Positions 51,393 through 61,223 of a DNA stretch of 64,000 nt are shown here, in pieces (the stretch's first letter is position 1; every line of letters begins with the position of its first letter). The notes under the pieces were generated by a model. That model was not told the DNA's origin. It did not search any database and was given only the letters and a program-made list of their open reading frames with translations. Both the position numbers and the translations under genes were made by a program. The stretch is from Streptomyces fildesensis (GTDB taxonomy: Bacteria; Actinomycetota; Actinomycetes; Streptomycetales; Streptomycetaceae): contig NZ_JAAIKO010000016.1 of NCBI RefSeq assembly GCF_016107395.1, positions 84,052-148,051 on the forward strand. Direction: 5' to 3'.

Positions 51393-52158
51393 CCGAACTC
51401 CCCTTCCATCAGCAGGAATCCCAGCCTCCGGCCTTACCGGCCCGGCCACGTCCGCCGCCGGACGTATCTGCCTCCCCCGGGTGGGGGAGGCGGCGAGTGA
51501 CAACTGAGTACCGAAGGACCACCACGACGAGCCCTCCCGCACAGTGCGGTGAGCGAGCCCTACGAGGAGTGCAACGTCGCCACGTGAAGGGACTGAGTGC
51601 ACGACCCGCCAACTCGAGGGGCGCTCAGCCGCTTCACCCGTAGCCATCAGTTACGGGACGGCTCTGAGTGCTCGACAGGACTCGATTCGAACGCCTTGGA
51701 GCACACGGCCCGGCCGCCACGGCTGATCTCGGCGTCCATCGGGAGGCGGTTGCGCTCCGGGAGTACGAACGTCAGGAAGGTCATGGTCCGGCCCGCGGGG
51801 AGCCTCCCCGGGACTTCCTTGAGCGGGGTCGCGTGTTTGGTGTACCGCCGGTGAAGGCGCATGGTCCGCGGATGTTCTCGACGATGCTGACGGGGAGCCA
51901 CAACGGGTGCGGGTCCGGCGCCGCCCCACACCCACCACGTCGGGCCGGTCGAACGGATCTGGGACTGCGGCGCCGGCCGATCCATCGGACCCCCGGGCCG
52001 ACGACGGGGACAACGTCCGGCTGGGCGTGAACCTCGCCTGGATCACACCGGAGCCTGACGCCCTCCCCAGCCGCGGCTGCGCGGGCCGTAGCCGCCGCAG
52101 TCCGGCCCGATGGTCTCCCGCCGGCGCTCGGGGGGCGGGCGTCGGGCGGGGTATCGGT
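51393..52158. other. 766-base stretch without recognisable gene
   Basis: Several short frames on both strands, none with resemblance or ribosome sites. A CCTCCCCC-GGGGGAGG-type inverted repeat lies near 51470-51490. Probably decayed sequence plus the promoter of the membrane-protein gene. Confidence 0.45.
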
Positions 52159-52356
52159 TCACCGGTGGGTCAGGGCCGAGGCGACGGTCGCGGTCAGGAG
52201 GAGGGTTGCTCCGAAGGCCGCGGCTCCGCGGGTGAGGGCCGCGGGGTAGGTCGCGTGGTCCCGGCGGGCCAGGTAGCCGGCTGCCGCCCCGGTCAGTGCG
52301 GCGACCAGGATGGTCAGGGCGCATGTGAGGAGGAGCAGGGCGCTGTGATCGGACAC
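52159..52356 (-). CDS. small membrane protein (65 residues)
   Basis: Two hydrophobic helices (ALLLLTCALTILVAALTG and GAAAFGATLLLTATVA) joined by a short polar loop (ARRDHATYP). The GTG start has AAGGGGAC upstream. Of a type common beside actinobacterial regulators; role unknown. Confidence 0.6.
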   Translation of the reverse strand: MSDHSALLLLTCALTILVAALTGAAAGYLARRDHATYPAALTRGAAAFGATLLLTATVASALTHR

Positions 52357-52504
52357 GGTGGCGGTCCCCTTCGGCGTGGTGGTGGAAGTCGCCCGCCGAC
52401 TTGGCGGTGCAGCCCAATATGGGCAAAGTCGTGTTCAGCGGTGTGCGGCCGGACGAAGATGAACAGCGATGAACAGTCGGCATGGCTAGGGCGGGTCGGG
52501 GGGC

Positions 52505-55426
52505 GTGAGCGCGGAGGAATTCCGGGAACCGGCCGCCGCGCTGACCGAGTTGCGCGCGCGCCTGGAGGCAGCGCGGATCGCCAAGCGCCTCGCGAAGTCG
52601 GCGCTCGCCGGGCTTGCGGGCTTGGGACGAACCACCGTCAGCGCGGCCTTCAGCTGCTCGGCACCGCCACCTTCGGCGGAGACCGTGTACGCGGTGGCGC
52701 GGACCCTCGGGCTCCAGCCCCGCCCCCTCATGGAGCTGCATGCCCTCGCCACGCGTGCGGCGGGGGTGCCATCCGCGAGCGTGACGCAGGCGGCCGGGCT
52801 CCCAGCGGCTGGACGCTCGGCGGCCGGGCTCCCGGCGGCCGGCCCAAGGCCGGTGCGCGCTGGTCACCAGCCTGACCATGCCGACGAACGCGAGGCCGCC
52901 CGCGCCGACGAACGTCCGGTGGTCGGCGTCGTCGGACGGCCCATCGCGCAGTGCCGTCCGCACGACCTCGGTGTCCACCCTGCCGTGGACGCCCCACGAC
53001 ACGCGAGCGACTACCACTCGCCACGCCGGACCGACCGCCAGCCGCGGACGGAACCCCGGCTGCCCGGCTACGTACGCCGGCCGCACGACGCGGCGCTGGC
53101 CGATCTCGTCGCCGCCGCGGCAGCCGGCCGCAGCCGGATGGCCGTGCTGGTCGGTTCCTCGTCGACGGGCAAGACCCGCGCGTGCTGGGAAGCTGTACAA
53201 CCCCTCGCGGAACAGGGCTGGTTGGTGTGGGACCCCCGCTACCCGTCGCATCCTGAGGCGGCACTGGCACAGACGGAACGAGTTGTGCCGCATACGGTGG
53301 TGTGGCTGAACGAGGCCCAGCACTACCTCGGAGCCGGCAGCGGAACGGGCGAACGGCTCGCCGCAGCCCTGCACCTGCTGCTCACCGACCCGGCCCGCGC
53401 CCCCGTCCTGGTCCTGGGCACCTTGTGGTCCTCGTACTCCCGGGCCTATTGCGTCCTTCCCGGAAGCGTCGGGCCGGACCCGCACCCGCAGGCGCGACAG
53501 CTGCTCGCCGACCGGCAGATCGTCCTGCCCGATGCCTTCGACCGGAAGTCGATCAAGGCTGCCGAGGCCCTGGCCGCCGCCGGCGACGAACAACTCGCCC
53601 ATGCCCTGCAACACGCGGGCGACGGGCGGCTGGCCCAGTTCCTGGCGGGTGCGCCCGAGCTGCTGCGCCGCTATCGCAGCGCCTCGCCTCCGGCGCGCGC
53701 ACTGCTGCAAGCGGCCATGGACGCGCGGCGCCTGGGCGTCGGCCTGCACGTTCCCTTGGCGTTCCTCGTCGAGGCGGCCGAGGACTACCTCACCGACGAC
53801 GAGCGGGACGCCCTCGAAGACCACTGGTTCGAACAAGCCCTCGCCGATACGGGCGAGCCCGTCCACGGCAACCTCGCCCCCCTACGCCGGGCCCGCCCCC
53901 GTACGGTCCGCGAGGGCCCGGACGGAACGGGCGGACCTGGCGGTTCACCGGCGGTGAACGGTCCGCCGGCACCGGCCTGCCGACTGGCGGATTATCTCGA
54001 GCAGCATGGAGCCGGCGCGCGCCGACGGCTGTGCCCCCCGACGTCGTTCTGGGCGGCCGCGCACGAGCACCTCGGCGACCCCGACGAACTGCGCCTCCTG
54101 GCCCGGGCCGCCGGCCACCGCGACCGTGCGCTCTGGGCCCGCCGGCTGCTGGCCAGGGCCGTCGAAGCGGGCAGCACGGAATCCCTGAGCCGTCTGGCCG
54201 AGCAGTTCGAGCAGTCGGGGGACCGGGCGGCCGCCGAAACTCTGTACCTGCGGGCTGCGGAGGCGGGTGACCGCGACGGCCTTCTGCGGCTGGCCCGGGA
54301 ACGCGAACGGGCCGGGCGATGCGAGGAGGCCGAACGCTTCGCACGGCAGGGCATCGATGCGAACCGCGGCTTCGTCCTGTACGAACTCGCGATGCTGCGC
54401 GCGGAAAGGGGAGGCCCCGCCGGGTGCGAGGACCTGCTGCGTCAGGCCGCCGCTGCGGGTCACGACTACGCCCTCGAAAAGCTCGCCGTCAGCCGGGAGC
54501 GGGCCGGAGACCTCGCGGAGGCACTGGTCCTCGCCCGGCTGGCCGCCGACAGCGACCAGCCGGGCGTGCTGCGCCGGCTGGCCATGGACCGCGAGTTCGC
54601 CGGCGATCTCACGACGGCCGAGGCCCTGTTCTGTGAGGCGGCCGACGCCGGTTGCACCTATTCCCTCTACTCGCTCATCGCACTGCGGGAGAAGGCGGGG
54701 GACAGGGCCGAAGCGGAACGGCTCGTGCGGCAGGCCGCGGACGCCGGTGACACCGACGCGCTGCGGCGGCTCGCGGCAGTGCGCAAAGCGGCCGGCGACG
54801 TCGTCGCAGCTGAGAACCTCTTCCGCGAAGCGGCCGACGCGGGCAGCGTCGCGGCCCTGGACGGGATGGCCTTGCTACGCGAGGACCTGGGCGATCACGT
54901 TGGCGCCGAGCACTACGCGCAGCGGGCGGCCGACGCGGGCATGACCTACTCGCTGTTCCGACTGGCCGAGAAGCGGAAGAAGGCGGGGGACCGGGACCGG
55001 GCCGAGGAGCTCGTTCTGCGCGCGGCCCGGGTTGAGAGCGTCCGGACGAGGGCACTGCAGGAGATCGCCCTCCTGCGCGAGGAGACCGGGGACCGCGACG
55101 GCGCCGAACGGGCTGCGCGACAGGCGGCAGAGGCCGGCAGTACCCAAGCCCTGGTCGAGCTCGCGGACATGCGCGAGAGGGCCTCCGGTAGGTGTGGCGG
55201 TGACGGAGCCGAGGAACTGTTCGAGGAGGCAGCCGCCGAAGGTGATCCGTACGCGCTGGGCCGGCTCGTCAGGATGCGCGAGGAAGCCGGCAACCACGAG
55301 GAGGCGGACCGCCTCGCCCAACAGGCCGCCGACGGAGGCGACACGGCAGCGCGGAAGCTGCTGGACGGACTGCGGGCGAAGCGGAAGCGCCGTCGCGGTC
55401 GGCCGTCTCTCTCGGAGATTGCCTGA
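52505..55426 (+). CDS. HTH / P-loop / TPR-Sel1 STAND-like protein
   Basis: A 973-residue protein in three parts. Residues about 12-80 form an XRE-like helix-turn-helix (LAKSALAGLAGLGRTTVSAAF). Residues 205-500 hold a P-loop NTPase: GSSSTGKT (217-224) and a Walker-B-like VVWLNEAQHYL. Residues 550-960 hold about 11 Sel1/TPR-like repeats (RLAEQFEQSGDRAAAETLYLRAAEAG type). HTH-NTPase-TPR proteins are widespread in Streptomyces and behave like STAND switches in conflict or developmental signalling. The split TPR gene at 14-18 kb is of the same repeat class. The GTG at 52505 is the start; the pairing of HTH and NTPase is inferred from one frame. Confidence 0.75.
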   Translation: MSAEEFREPAAALTELRARLEAARIAKRLAKSALAGLAGLGRTTVSAAFSCSAPPPSAETVYAVARTLGLQPRPLMELHALATRAAGVPSASVTQAAGLPAAGRSAAGLPAAGPRPVRAGHQPDHADEREAARADERPVVGVVGRPIAQCRPHDLGVHPAVDAPRHASDYHSPRRTDRQPRTEPRLPGYVRRPHDAALADLVAAAAAGRSRMAVLVGSSSTGKTRACWEAVQPLAEQGWLVWDPRYPSHPEAALAQTERVVPHTVVWLNEAQHYLGAGSGTGERLAAALHLLLTDPARAPVLVLGTLWSSYSRAYCVLPGSVGPDPHPQARQLLADRQIVLPDAFDRKSIKAAEALAAAGDEQLAHALQHAGDGRLAQFLAGAPELLRRYRSASPPARALLQAAMDARRLGVGLHVPLAFLVEAAEDYLTDDERDALEDHWFEQALADTGEPVHGNLAPLRRARPRTVREGPDGTGGPGGSPAVNGPPAPACRLADYLEQHGAGARRRLCPPTSFWAAAHEHLGDPDELRLLARAAGHRDRALWARRLLARAVEAGSTESLSRLAEQFEQSGDRAAAETLYLRAAEAGDRDGLLRLARERERAGRCEEAERFARQGIDANRGFVLYELAMLRAERGGPAGCEDLLRQAAAAGHDYALEKLAVSRERAGDLAEALVLARLAADSDQPGVLRRLAMDREFAGDLTTAEALFCEAADAGCTYSLYSLIALREKAGDRAEAERLVRQAADAGDTDALRRLAAVRKAAGDVVAAENLFREAADAGSVAALDGMALLREDLGDHVGAEHYAQRAADAGMTYSLFRLAEKRKKAGDRDRAEELVLRAARVESVRTRALQEIALLREETGDRDGAERAARQAAEAGSTQALVELADMRERASGRCGGDGAEELFEEAAAEGDPYALGRLVRMREEAGNHEEADRLAQQAADGGDTAARKLLDGLRAKRKRRRGRPSLSEIA

Positions 55427-55610
55427 CCCGCTACGCCTGGCACCGCACCTCGCCGCGTTGCCGGAAGCCCGAGTACATCCAGTATTCGGGCCTTCCTCCA
55501 CCTGGTGGCTTTGGAGGTCAGTTTTGGGTTCTGGCACAGATCTTGGGGAGCGATCGCGGAGAGTCATCGTGGTGTTCGATGATGTGGGAGGTTGAGCCTC
55601 GGATCCATGC

Positions 55611-56132
55611 CTAATGTTCTGCCTCACCCAACTTTGACTGTGGTCCGACGATGCTGGCATCCCACGCATGGACCTGTGCTGGGTCGAGGTGGAGCTCGTA
55701 CGGGGTGCTGCATTCGCTGATCTCTGTTCCCACCGCAGCACCACATGGGCACAGCTGGTTCATGCCGCCCTGGCCAGTCCAGCCGCAGCAGCCTGCGTGA
55801 TCCCCCTCAAGGTCGGGCAGCAGATCTGGTGCGTCGTCGGGATGGAGAACGATCGTGTTTCGGGGGCCTGCGGATATCAGGTACCCGTCTCCGTCAGGAT
55901 CGCCGACACTTGGCCCTCCAGGAAACACCGCGACGGGTTCGTCGGTCGGCAGGAACGGGGCTCCCCATGGCTCTGGCTCCAGGGCGTAGTGCCCCATGTG
56001 CATCGTGGCCGGGGCCCGACGATACCCGTCGGGTCCGATTCGACCGTCGAACGCTGGCCTGACCAGGGTCTCGGACAGCTGCACAGCTCTGGTCAGAGGG
56101 CGGGCGCAGGCGGCACACACAAAAGTGATCAC
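55611..56132 (-). CDS. zinc-ribbon hypothetical protein
   Basis: About 173 residues with an N-terminal CAAC pair, a central CCGW and LCPCGAAVG, all likely zinc-binding, and many acidic residues. A conserved Streptomyces-type unknown. A GTG start (VITFVCAACARP) is preferred over the upstream TTG at 56153. Next to an ISL3 remnant. Confidence 0.6.
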   Translation of the reverse strand: MITFVCAACARPLTRAVQLSETLVRPAFDGRIGPDGYRRAPATMHMGHYALEPEPWGAPFLPTDEPVAVFPGGPSVGDPDGDGYLISAGPRNTIVLHPDDAPDLLPDLEGDHAGCCGWTGQGGMNQLCPCGAAVGTEISECSTPYELHLDPAQVHAWDASIVGPQSKLGEAEH

Positions 56133-56181
56133 ACGAGGTTCTAGCCCGCCCAACCCGCATCAGCAAGAGGATATTGCCGCG

Positions 56182-56706
56182 CTACTGCAGCAGGATCATC
56201 TTCCGGAGCAGGTGGGAACCAGCTCGCCCGTCGAGCTGCCTCTTGATCTTCCTAATGCGGTCCACGGCGCCCTCGATGCTGCCGGAACTCCAGTCCAGGG
56301 TGAGCCTGGCTGTCACGGCGTCGGGGTCTCGGAGCAGGTGGAGTGCGAATCCGGTGAGGCCGGGCAGCCGGCTGGCATCGACTGCGTCGATCCAGGTGGG
56401 CAGTGTGGAGCCGCGGCGGTCGGTGGGTATCTCGCCGAAGTCGCGGACGTGTCCGGCGGCCTTGTCCAGTTCGGGGCAGCGGGTCAGAACATCTTTCAGG
56501 CCGGCGCGGTCTTCCTCGGTCAGGGTCATGGGGTGCCGGGTGAGCCAGCCGGTCACCTGCCGCACCGTCGGCGGTCGGGTCGGTACCCCGGACGTAGTCC
56601 CGCGCAAGGTGGCAATGTGGGCGCGGACCATGCCGTACGTGACAGGAGCGTGCTCGGCAACCAACTCGCTGTGCAGTCGGGTGACGCTGGTGCATCCGGA
56701 GGTCAC
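56182..56706 (-). mobile_element. ISL3-family transposase, C-terminal part
   Basis: About 174 residues: CPELDKAAGHVRDFGEI, then LPGLTGFALHLLRDPDAV, then LDWSSGSIEGAVDRIRKIKRQ with the catalytic Glu of ISL3 DDE transposases and a terminal HLLRKMILL. The N-terminal two-thirds are missing and no ends were seen. An inactive relic. Confidence 0.8.
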
Positions 56707-56963
56707 GGGACTTGGTCACCGCCGGGAGCCGGACGTGCGGTTCGGATCGGCGCGTATCGGCTGCTCCCGTCGCGGGATTCCGCTCAGTGCGACGCAGACC
56801 GGTCGACCCCGAACCCCTCACCCACCGGGTCGACGGGGCTGGGACATCCACCATCCGTGACGCGGTCACGACCGGGTGGTCGACCGCAACCATGGCCGGC
56901 GGTGCGGCGTGTGATCCGGTGGGGCGGCTTTCGTCCGTCCCCGACCGGAAGGCGAGGGGGCCG

Positions 56964-57761
56964 ATGACGCAGGAGCAGACCGGGGACACGACGTCGCAAA
57001 CGAGACCGGGCACGAGGCGGCCCAGGACAGTGCGAGGCCATGTGCTGCGCTGGGTGTTCCGTTTGGTCATGGCTGCCCTGATCCTGCTGCTCGCCATGCG
57101 CACCTACGAGGAGACGGGCGTCGCGCACGCACGGTCGAACGGAACGCTGCACACGGCCGAGGCCACCATCACGAAGTTGACGTCCCATACGACGAGGGGG
57201 AGAGACGGCGGAGGGCAGGACGGCGGCAGCCGCGACTGGACCTTCACCACCAAGTACACGATCGAGCTGCGGGTCGGTGACGAGACGAAGGCGGTGGACG
57301 GCGTCCCGGACGATTCCGTGAACGACCTCCACAAGGGACAGCGGGTCGAGGCGGGCCTGTGGCACGGGCGGGTCGTGGAGATCGACGGATGTGACGTGTG
57401 GCCCGGCTGGCATCCAGGGGGATGGGACATCGCGCTGGTCGTGCTGTATCCGTTGATCATGGGGTATCTGATCGCCCTCTCCACGGCCGCGGCCGCGTAC
57501 CTGGCCGGCCTCGGCGGCCGGGTGCGGTTGGAGCGGCAGCAGCGGCTGGGGCCCTGCGGGTCCGGGTTCCTCGTCGGAGTGGTGGCTATCTTCGTGCTCA
57601 TCGTGTGTGCGGCCTTCGGGAACGGCATCGCGTACTGGCCGGTCGTTCCCGTTGGCGCCGGAACCGCCGCCGCGCTGGTCAGGCTGAGGGGAGCGCTGCG
57701 GCGGGCCTGGGCCACCCATGTCGCTGACCCACCCAGCGGAAGCGCACCGACCCAGATCTGA
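56964..57761 (+). CDS. hypothetical membrane protein (265 residues)
   Basis: One N-terminal helix (LRWVFRLVMAALILLLAM), an extracytoplasmic beta-rich stretch (TIELRVGDETKAVDGV, HKGQRVEAGLWHGRVVEI), then two or three helices (IALVVLYPLIMGYLIALS, GFLVGVVAIFVLIVCAA). Resembles the DUF3592-like membrane proteins of actinobacteria in layout. The GAGGGGG site supports the ATG. Confidence 0.6.
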   Translation: MTQEQTGDTTSQTRPGTRRPRTVRGHVLRWVFRLVMAALILLLAMRTYEETGVAHARSNGTLHTAEATITKLTSHTTRGRDGGGQDGGSRDWTFTTKYTIELRVGDETKAVDGVPDDSVNDLHKGQRVEAGLWHGRVVEIDGCDVWPGWHPGGWDIALVVLYPLIMGYLIALSTAAAAYLAGLGGRVRLERQQRLGPCGSGFLVGVVAIFVLIVCAAFGNGIAYWPVVPVGAGTAAALVRLRGALRRAWATHVADPPSGSAPTQI

Positions 57762-58046
57762 TGGCCCGGGCCCGGCCGCGTAAAGCTCTGTGGTCCGGTT
57801 CTGCACAACCGCGCCAGCGCGTCCGTCCTGCCCAGTTCGGTTGAACGCCACTCGACATCCGGCCGCCATACCGGATCGGTTTTCCACGCCATGGACCAAG
57901 TCGAGCAGGGTCGGGAGCCAACCGGGTCAATCCGGGGCGGAGCCGGGCCACCTCGCGCGACTCCACCTGCTACGCCCCTGCCGCCACACCGCCTACCAGC
58001 GGCGGCCCCTTTCGGGACCCCATTGGCGGCCTTCGGGCGAGTGCGA

Positions 58047-58074
58047 GTCCCGTCCGTCCATCGACGGACGGGAC
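58047..58074 (-). terminator. terminator after MFS gene
   Basis: A perfect 12-base stem GTCCCGTCCGTC with GACGGACGGGAC around a CATC loop, 8 bases past the stop of the minus-strand MFS gene. Confidence 0.85.
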
Positions 58075-58081
58075 TTGGTCC

Positions 58082-59530
58082 TCAGGCGGCGCCGGCCTTC
58101 GTGGCTTCCGCGGCCTCTGCGACATCGGCCGCCTGGGCGGCGGCCGGTCGCGGCTTGCGGACGAGCGGGAGCGTCGCGCACGCGGCGAGCAGGGACGCCG
58201 CGGCGATCGCGTACCAGCCGTGCTGGAACGCGGCGACAGCGTGTCCGGGGGCCGGGGTGCCGAGGATGCCGATCAGGATCGCGACGCCGAGGACCGCGCC
58301 GATCTGGCGGCCCATCGAGGTGATGGCCGAGCCGGTGGCGAAGCGGGCCGGCGGCAGGGCGGCCGCCGACGCTCCGGTCAGGACCGGGATGGTCATGCCG
58401 ACGCCGAGGCCGGTCAGCATCATGCCGGGCAGGAGCGAGGCCGCGTAGGCCGAGCCGGTGTCGAGCGTCGCGGCCCACCACAGGATGCCGGCCGCGAACA
58501 GGACACTTCCCGCCAGCGCGATGCGGCCCGCACCGAATCTGGCGACGGCGGGCCCGATCCGCAACGCGACCGGTGGGACCAGCAAGGGACCCGGAGCGAT
58601 GGCGAAGCCGGTTGCCAGAGCCGAGTAGCCCCACACACCCTGGCACCACAGCACCGCGCCGAGCAGCATTCCGGCGAACGCGACGCTGAACAGTGTCAGG
58701 GCGGCCGCGGCGGATGCGAACGCCGGAACCCGGAGCAGCGGCAGCTCGACGATCGGCACGGGATGGCGGGCCGAGCGCAGGACGAAGCAGACGCCGAGCA
58801 GCACCGCGGCAGCCAGGCTGCCGAGGGTGCCGGCGCTCGTCCAACCCCAGTCGGGCGCCTTGACCAGGCCGAGCGAGAGCGTTGCGATCGATCCTGTGAG
58901 AAGGGCGGCGCCGAACAGGTCCGGCAGCGGACTCTTCTTCGCCCCGGCGCGTGCGGGCGACGGCAGCACCTTGACGCCGAGCGCGAACGCCGCGATCCCC
59001 ACTGGCACGTTGACGATGAACACCCAGCGCCAGCCGGCCTCGACCAGCAGCCCTCCGGCCACCGGTCCGAGTCCGGCGGCGATCCCGCCGATCGACGCCC
59101 AGGCCCGCACCGCCCCGGCGCGCTTCTCGGGCGCCGTCGTGTCGAGCAGCAGCGCGAGGGACGTCGGCATCAGCAGCGCAGCGCCGGCGGCCTGCACGAG
59201 CCGTGTCGCGACCAGCGTCCCGACGTTGGGAGCGAGTGCGCAGCCGACCGAGGCGAGGGTGAACACCGCCAACCCGGTCAGGAAGACCGGCTTGTGGCCG
59301 GAGCGGTCGGCGACGCGGCCGGCGACCACGAGGAGCGCCGCGAAGACGATCGCGTAGCCGTTGAGGACCCAGGAGAGGGAGCCGAGGCCGTTGCCGTCGA
59401 ACGAGCGGCCGATCGCCGGGAGGGCCACGTTGACGATGAAGAGGTCGAGGTTCGACATGAAGACCGCGGCCGCGACCGTCGCGAACACGGCTCGGGACGC
59501 CCTTGGTGGGTTTGAAAGTCCAACTATCAT
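58082..59530 (-). CDS. MFS drug exporter (DHA2, 14-helix type)
   Basis: A 482-residue transporter with motif D1/A patterns: SNLDLFIVNVALPAIGRSF in helix 1, GRVADRSGHKPVFLTGL in loop 2-3, and motif C-like GPVAGGLLVEAGWRWVF. This is the EmrB/QacA-type proton-drug antiporter class. Divergent from an HxlR regulator with operator-like repeats between and into its first codons, so HxlR probably represses it. Its true start could lie further downstream, since one repeat covers codons 3-8. Confidence 0.9.
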   Translation of the reverse strand: MIVGLSNPPRASRAVFATVAAAVFMSNLDLFIVNVALPAIGRSFDGNGLGSLSWVLNGYAIVFAALLVVAGRVADRSGHKPVFLTGLAVFTLASVGCALAPNVGTLVATRLVQAAGAALLMPTSLALLLDTTAPEKRAGAVRAWASIGGIAAGLGPVAGGLLVEAGWRWVFIVNVPVGIAAFALGVKVLPSPARAGAKKSPLPDLFGAALLTGSIATLSLGLVKAPDWGWTSAGTLGSLAAAVLLGVCFVLRSARHPVPIVELPLLRVPAFASAAAALTLFSVAFAGMLLGAVLWCQGVWGYSALATGFAIAPGPLLVPPVALRIGPAVARFGAGRIALAGSVLFAAGILWWAATLDTGSAYAASLLPGMMLTGLGVGMTIPVLTGASAAALPPARFATGSAITSMGRQIGAVLGVAILIGILGTPAPGHAVAAFQHGWYAIAAASLLAACATLPLVRKPRPAAAQAADVAEAAEATKAGAA

Positions 59531-59567
59531 GGATCGGAGGCTAGTCGTGTGGGTTTGAAAACGCAAC
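59506..59567. promoter_or_regulatory. pair of direct operator-like repeats between MFS and HxlR genes
   Basis: GTGGGTTTGAAAGTCCAAC (59506-59524) and GTGGGTTTGAAAACGCAAC (59549-59567) match at 16 of 19 bases and are 43 bases apart, four helix turns. Each contains a GTTTGA...CAAC partial dyad. They are likely HxlR binding sites. Confidence 0.6.
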
Positions 59568-59589
59568 GGACGCAGGAGAGGATGGGGAC

Positions 59590-60117
59590 ATGACCGCCGA
59601 CACAAAGCAGGGCGAGAGTTCGGTTCCGCACCCCGAGGTGCCCGGCCGGCCGTGCTCCGCGGCCGCCGCGCTACAACTCGTCGGCGAACGCTGGGCCCTC
59701 CTGGCGATCCGCGAGATCTTCTACGGCAACCGGCGCTTCGACCAGATCGTCCGCAACGCCGGCGCCCCCCGCGACCGCCTCGCCGCCAGACTGCGCGCAC
59801 TGGCAGAGGCGGGCGTGGTCGAGCGCCGCGCCTACAGCGAGCGCCCCTTGCGCTTCGAATACCACCTCACGGAAGCCGGCCGCGATCTCGCACCGGTGAT
59901 GCACACGCTGCTGGCCTGGGGCGATCGCTGGGCGGTGGACACTCCACCGGTCGTCTTCCGGCATCGCAGCGGCCCCGGCTCCGAGCACGACGCCGAGCAC
60001 GACCTCGATCTCACGTCGACGTGCCGGACCTGCGGTGGGGAGGCCGGGTCGGGACGCCTCACGATCGACGTGCGGGCGCCTGGATGGGATCGGGCCGGGC
60101 CGATCGAAGGCTCCTGA
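59590..60117 (+). CDS. HxlR-family regulator
   Basis: A 175-residue winged-helix regulator of the HxlR class: a CSAAAALQLVGERWALLAIREIFYG start with the conserved Cys-near-N-terminus and GERW, then RFDQIVRNAGAPRDRLAARLRALAEAGVVERR and YHLTEAGRDL. The C-terminus adds a CRTCGG pair. HxlR proteins sense redox-active or electrophilic compounds and often repress adjacent exporters or reductases; here the divergent MFS gene is the obvious target. The ATG follows GAGAGGATGGGGAC. Confidence 0.9.
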   Translation: MTADTKQGESSVPHPEVPGRPCSAAAALQLVGERWALLAIREIFYGNRRFDQIVRNAGAPRDRLAARLRALAEAGVVERRAYSERPLRFEYHLTEAGRDLAPVMHTLLAWGDRWAVDTPPVVFRHRSGPGSEHDAEHDLDLTSTCRTCGGEAGSGRLTIDVRAPGWDRAGPIEGS

Positions 60118-60575
60118 ACTCGGCCGCGATCAGGCGTGAGAGTCGCCTCGATTGGCCGGATAGGCAGCGCAGCCCCTTTGAAGGGGAGCGCTCTCAGGTC
60201 ACTGACACGTCCTGGTCCGCGCGATCGCGGCTCCCGCGGTAGCACGCGTGGTTGCTGCCTGTGGTGGCGCTCTGGCCGTTGCCGAGGTCCGCTTACGGTA
60301 CGACCGACACCTTGACCGCCTCATGCGACGGCGGCTGACCCACGCGCTGTGCTCGGTCTGCGCAAGGGCCCTCACCGGCTGGGACTTGGCGGGCGATCAT
60401 GTCGGGCTGCTCGGCGATTTCGGGTCGGGGATGACGGCCGGCCGAGGGTGCTCGTGGTCGCCGATCCGCGCGAGCCACTCGGTGGCGATCGCATTCCGCC
60501 GCGCCGCTCCCATGGCGTCAGGAGTAGGTGATGCTGTGTCATAGGTCGAGCGACAGCAGGAATTCGGGGGACGCC
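60118..60575. other. intergenic stretch, nothing recognised
   Basis: About 460 bases; open frames on both strands lack starts and resemblance. Presumably contains the promoter of the next gene. Confidence 0.4.
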
Positions 60576-61223
60576 ATGGCCTACGAGGGAATCGTTGCGG
60601 CACCGCGGCTCCACCCCTGCCCGAGCTGCGGCCTCACTGACCGGATCTCCGGGGTCCCGGCGGTGTACGTGGCAGGGCGGAACCAGGTGAACATGGTCGT
60701 CTCCAGGACGGACGACCGGATGGAGCACACCGAGACGCGCCTGGTGACCACGGCCCTGTCGGACGCCCTGGCACCGGCGCCCACGGCACCTGCTGGTGTC
60801 TGGACGGGCTGCCTTGGCGTTCCCCTGCTGGTGGTGGCGATCGGGACGTTCATCGGGGGCGCGACCAGCGGGCACTGGTTCGGCGGCTACCCGGTGCCGC
60901 CGGCGGGTGCCCGGCTCCCGGCCGAGGCCCACCCCACCTACGCCTACCTCGGCGTCATCTCGCTGCTCGCGCTGGTGGCCGCGGCGAGCCTGATCGTCCC
61001 GGCCGTGCTCCGCGCGATCGACTTCGGGCGCCTGGTGGAGGCGGGCCGTCCGGCCGCTGAGCGACTGTGGTCGCGGGCTTGGTACTGCGGGCGCTGCGGA
61101 ACGGTGTACTTCCCCCCACGACCGGGGGACCCGGCCGGGCCGCTCACCTTCGCGGACTTCAGAGCGGTGGTCTGGGCAGCAGGGGGTTACGGGCATCTGG
61201 CCCGTCCACACCGCACCCCGTGA
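60576..61223 (+). CDS. hypothetical membrane protein with zinc-ribbon ends
   Basis: A 215-residue protein with a CPSCG knuckle near the start and CGRCG near the end, on either side of two membrane helices (GCLGVPLLVVAIGTFIGG and LGVISLLALVAAASLIVPAVL). The two Cys pairs may together form one metal site in the cytoplasm. Unknown family. An ATTCGGGGG site precedes the ATG. Confidence 0.65.
   Translation: MAYEGIVAAPRLHPCPSCGLTDRISGVPAVYVAGRNQVNMVVSRTDDRMEHTETRLVTTALSDALAPAPTAPAGVWTGCLGVPLLVVAIGTFIGGATSGHWFGGYPVPPAGARLPAEAHPTYAYLGVISLLALVAAASLIVPAVLRAIDFGRLVEAGRPAAERLWSRAWYCGRCGTVYFPPRPGDPAGPLTFADFRAVVWAAGGYGHLARPHRTP

Noticed and set aside
58220..59515. 431-codon frame antisense to the MFS exporter
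   Set aside because: Charged low-complexity text produced by reading a membrane-protein gene backwards.
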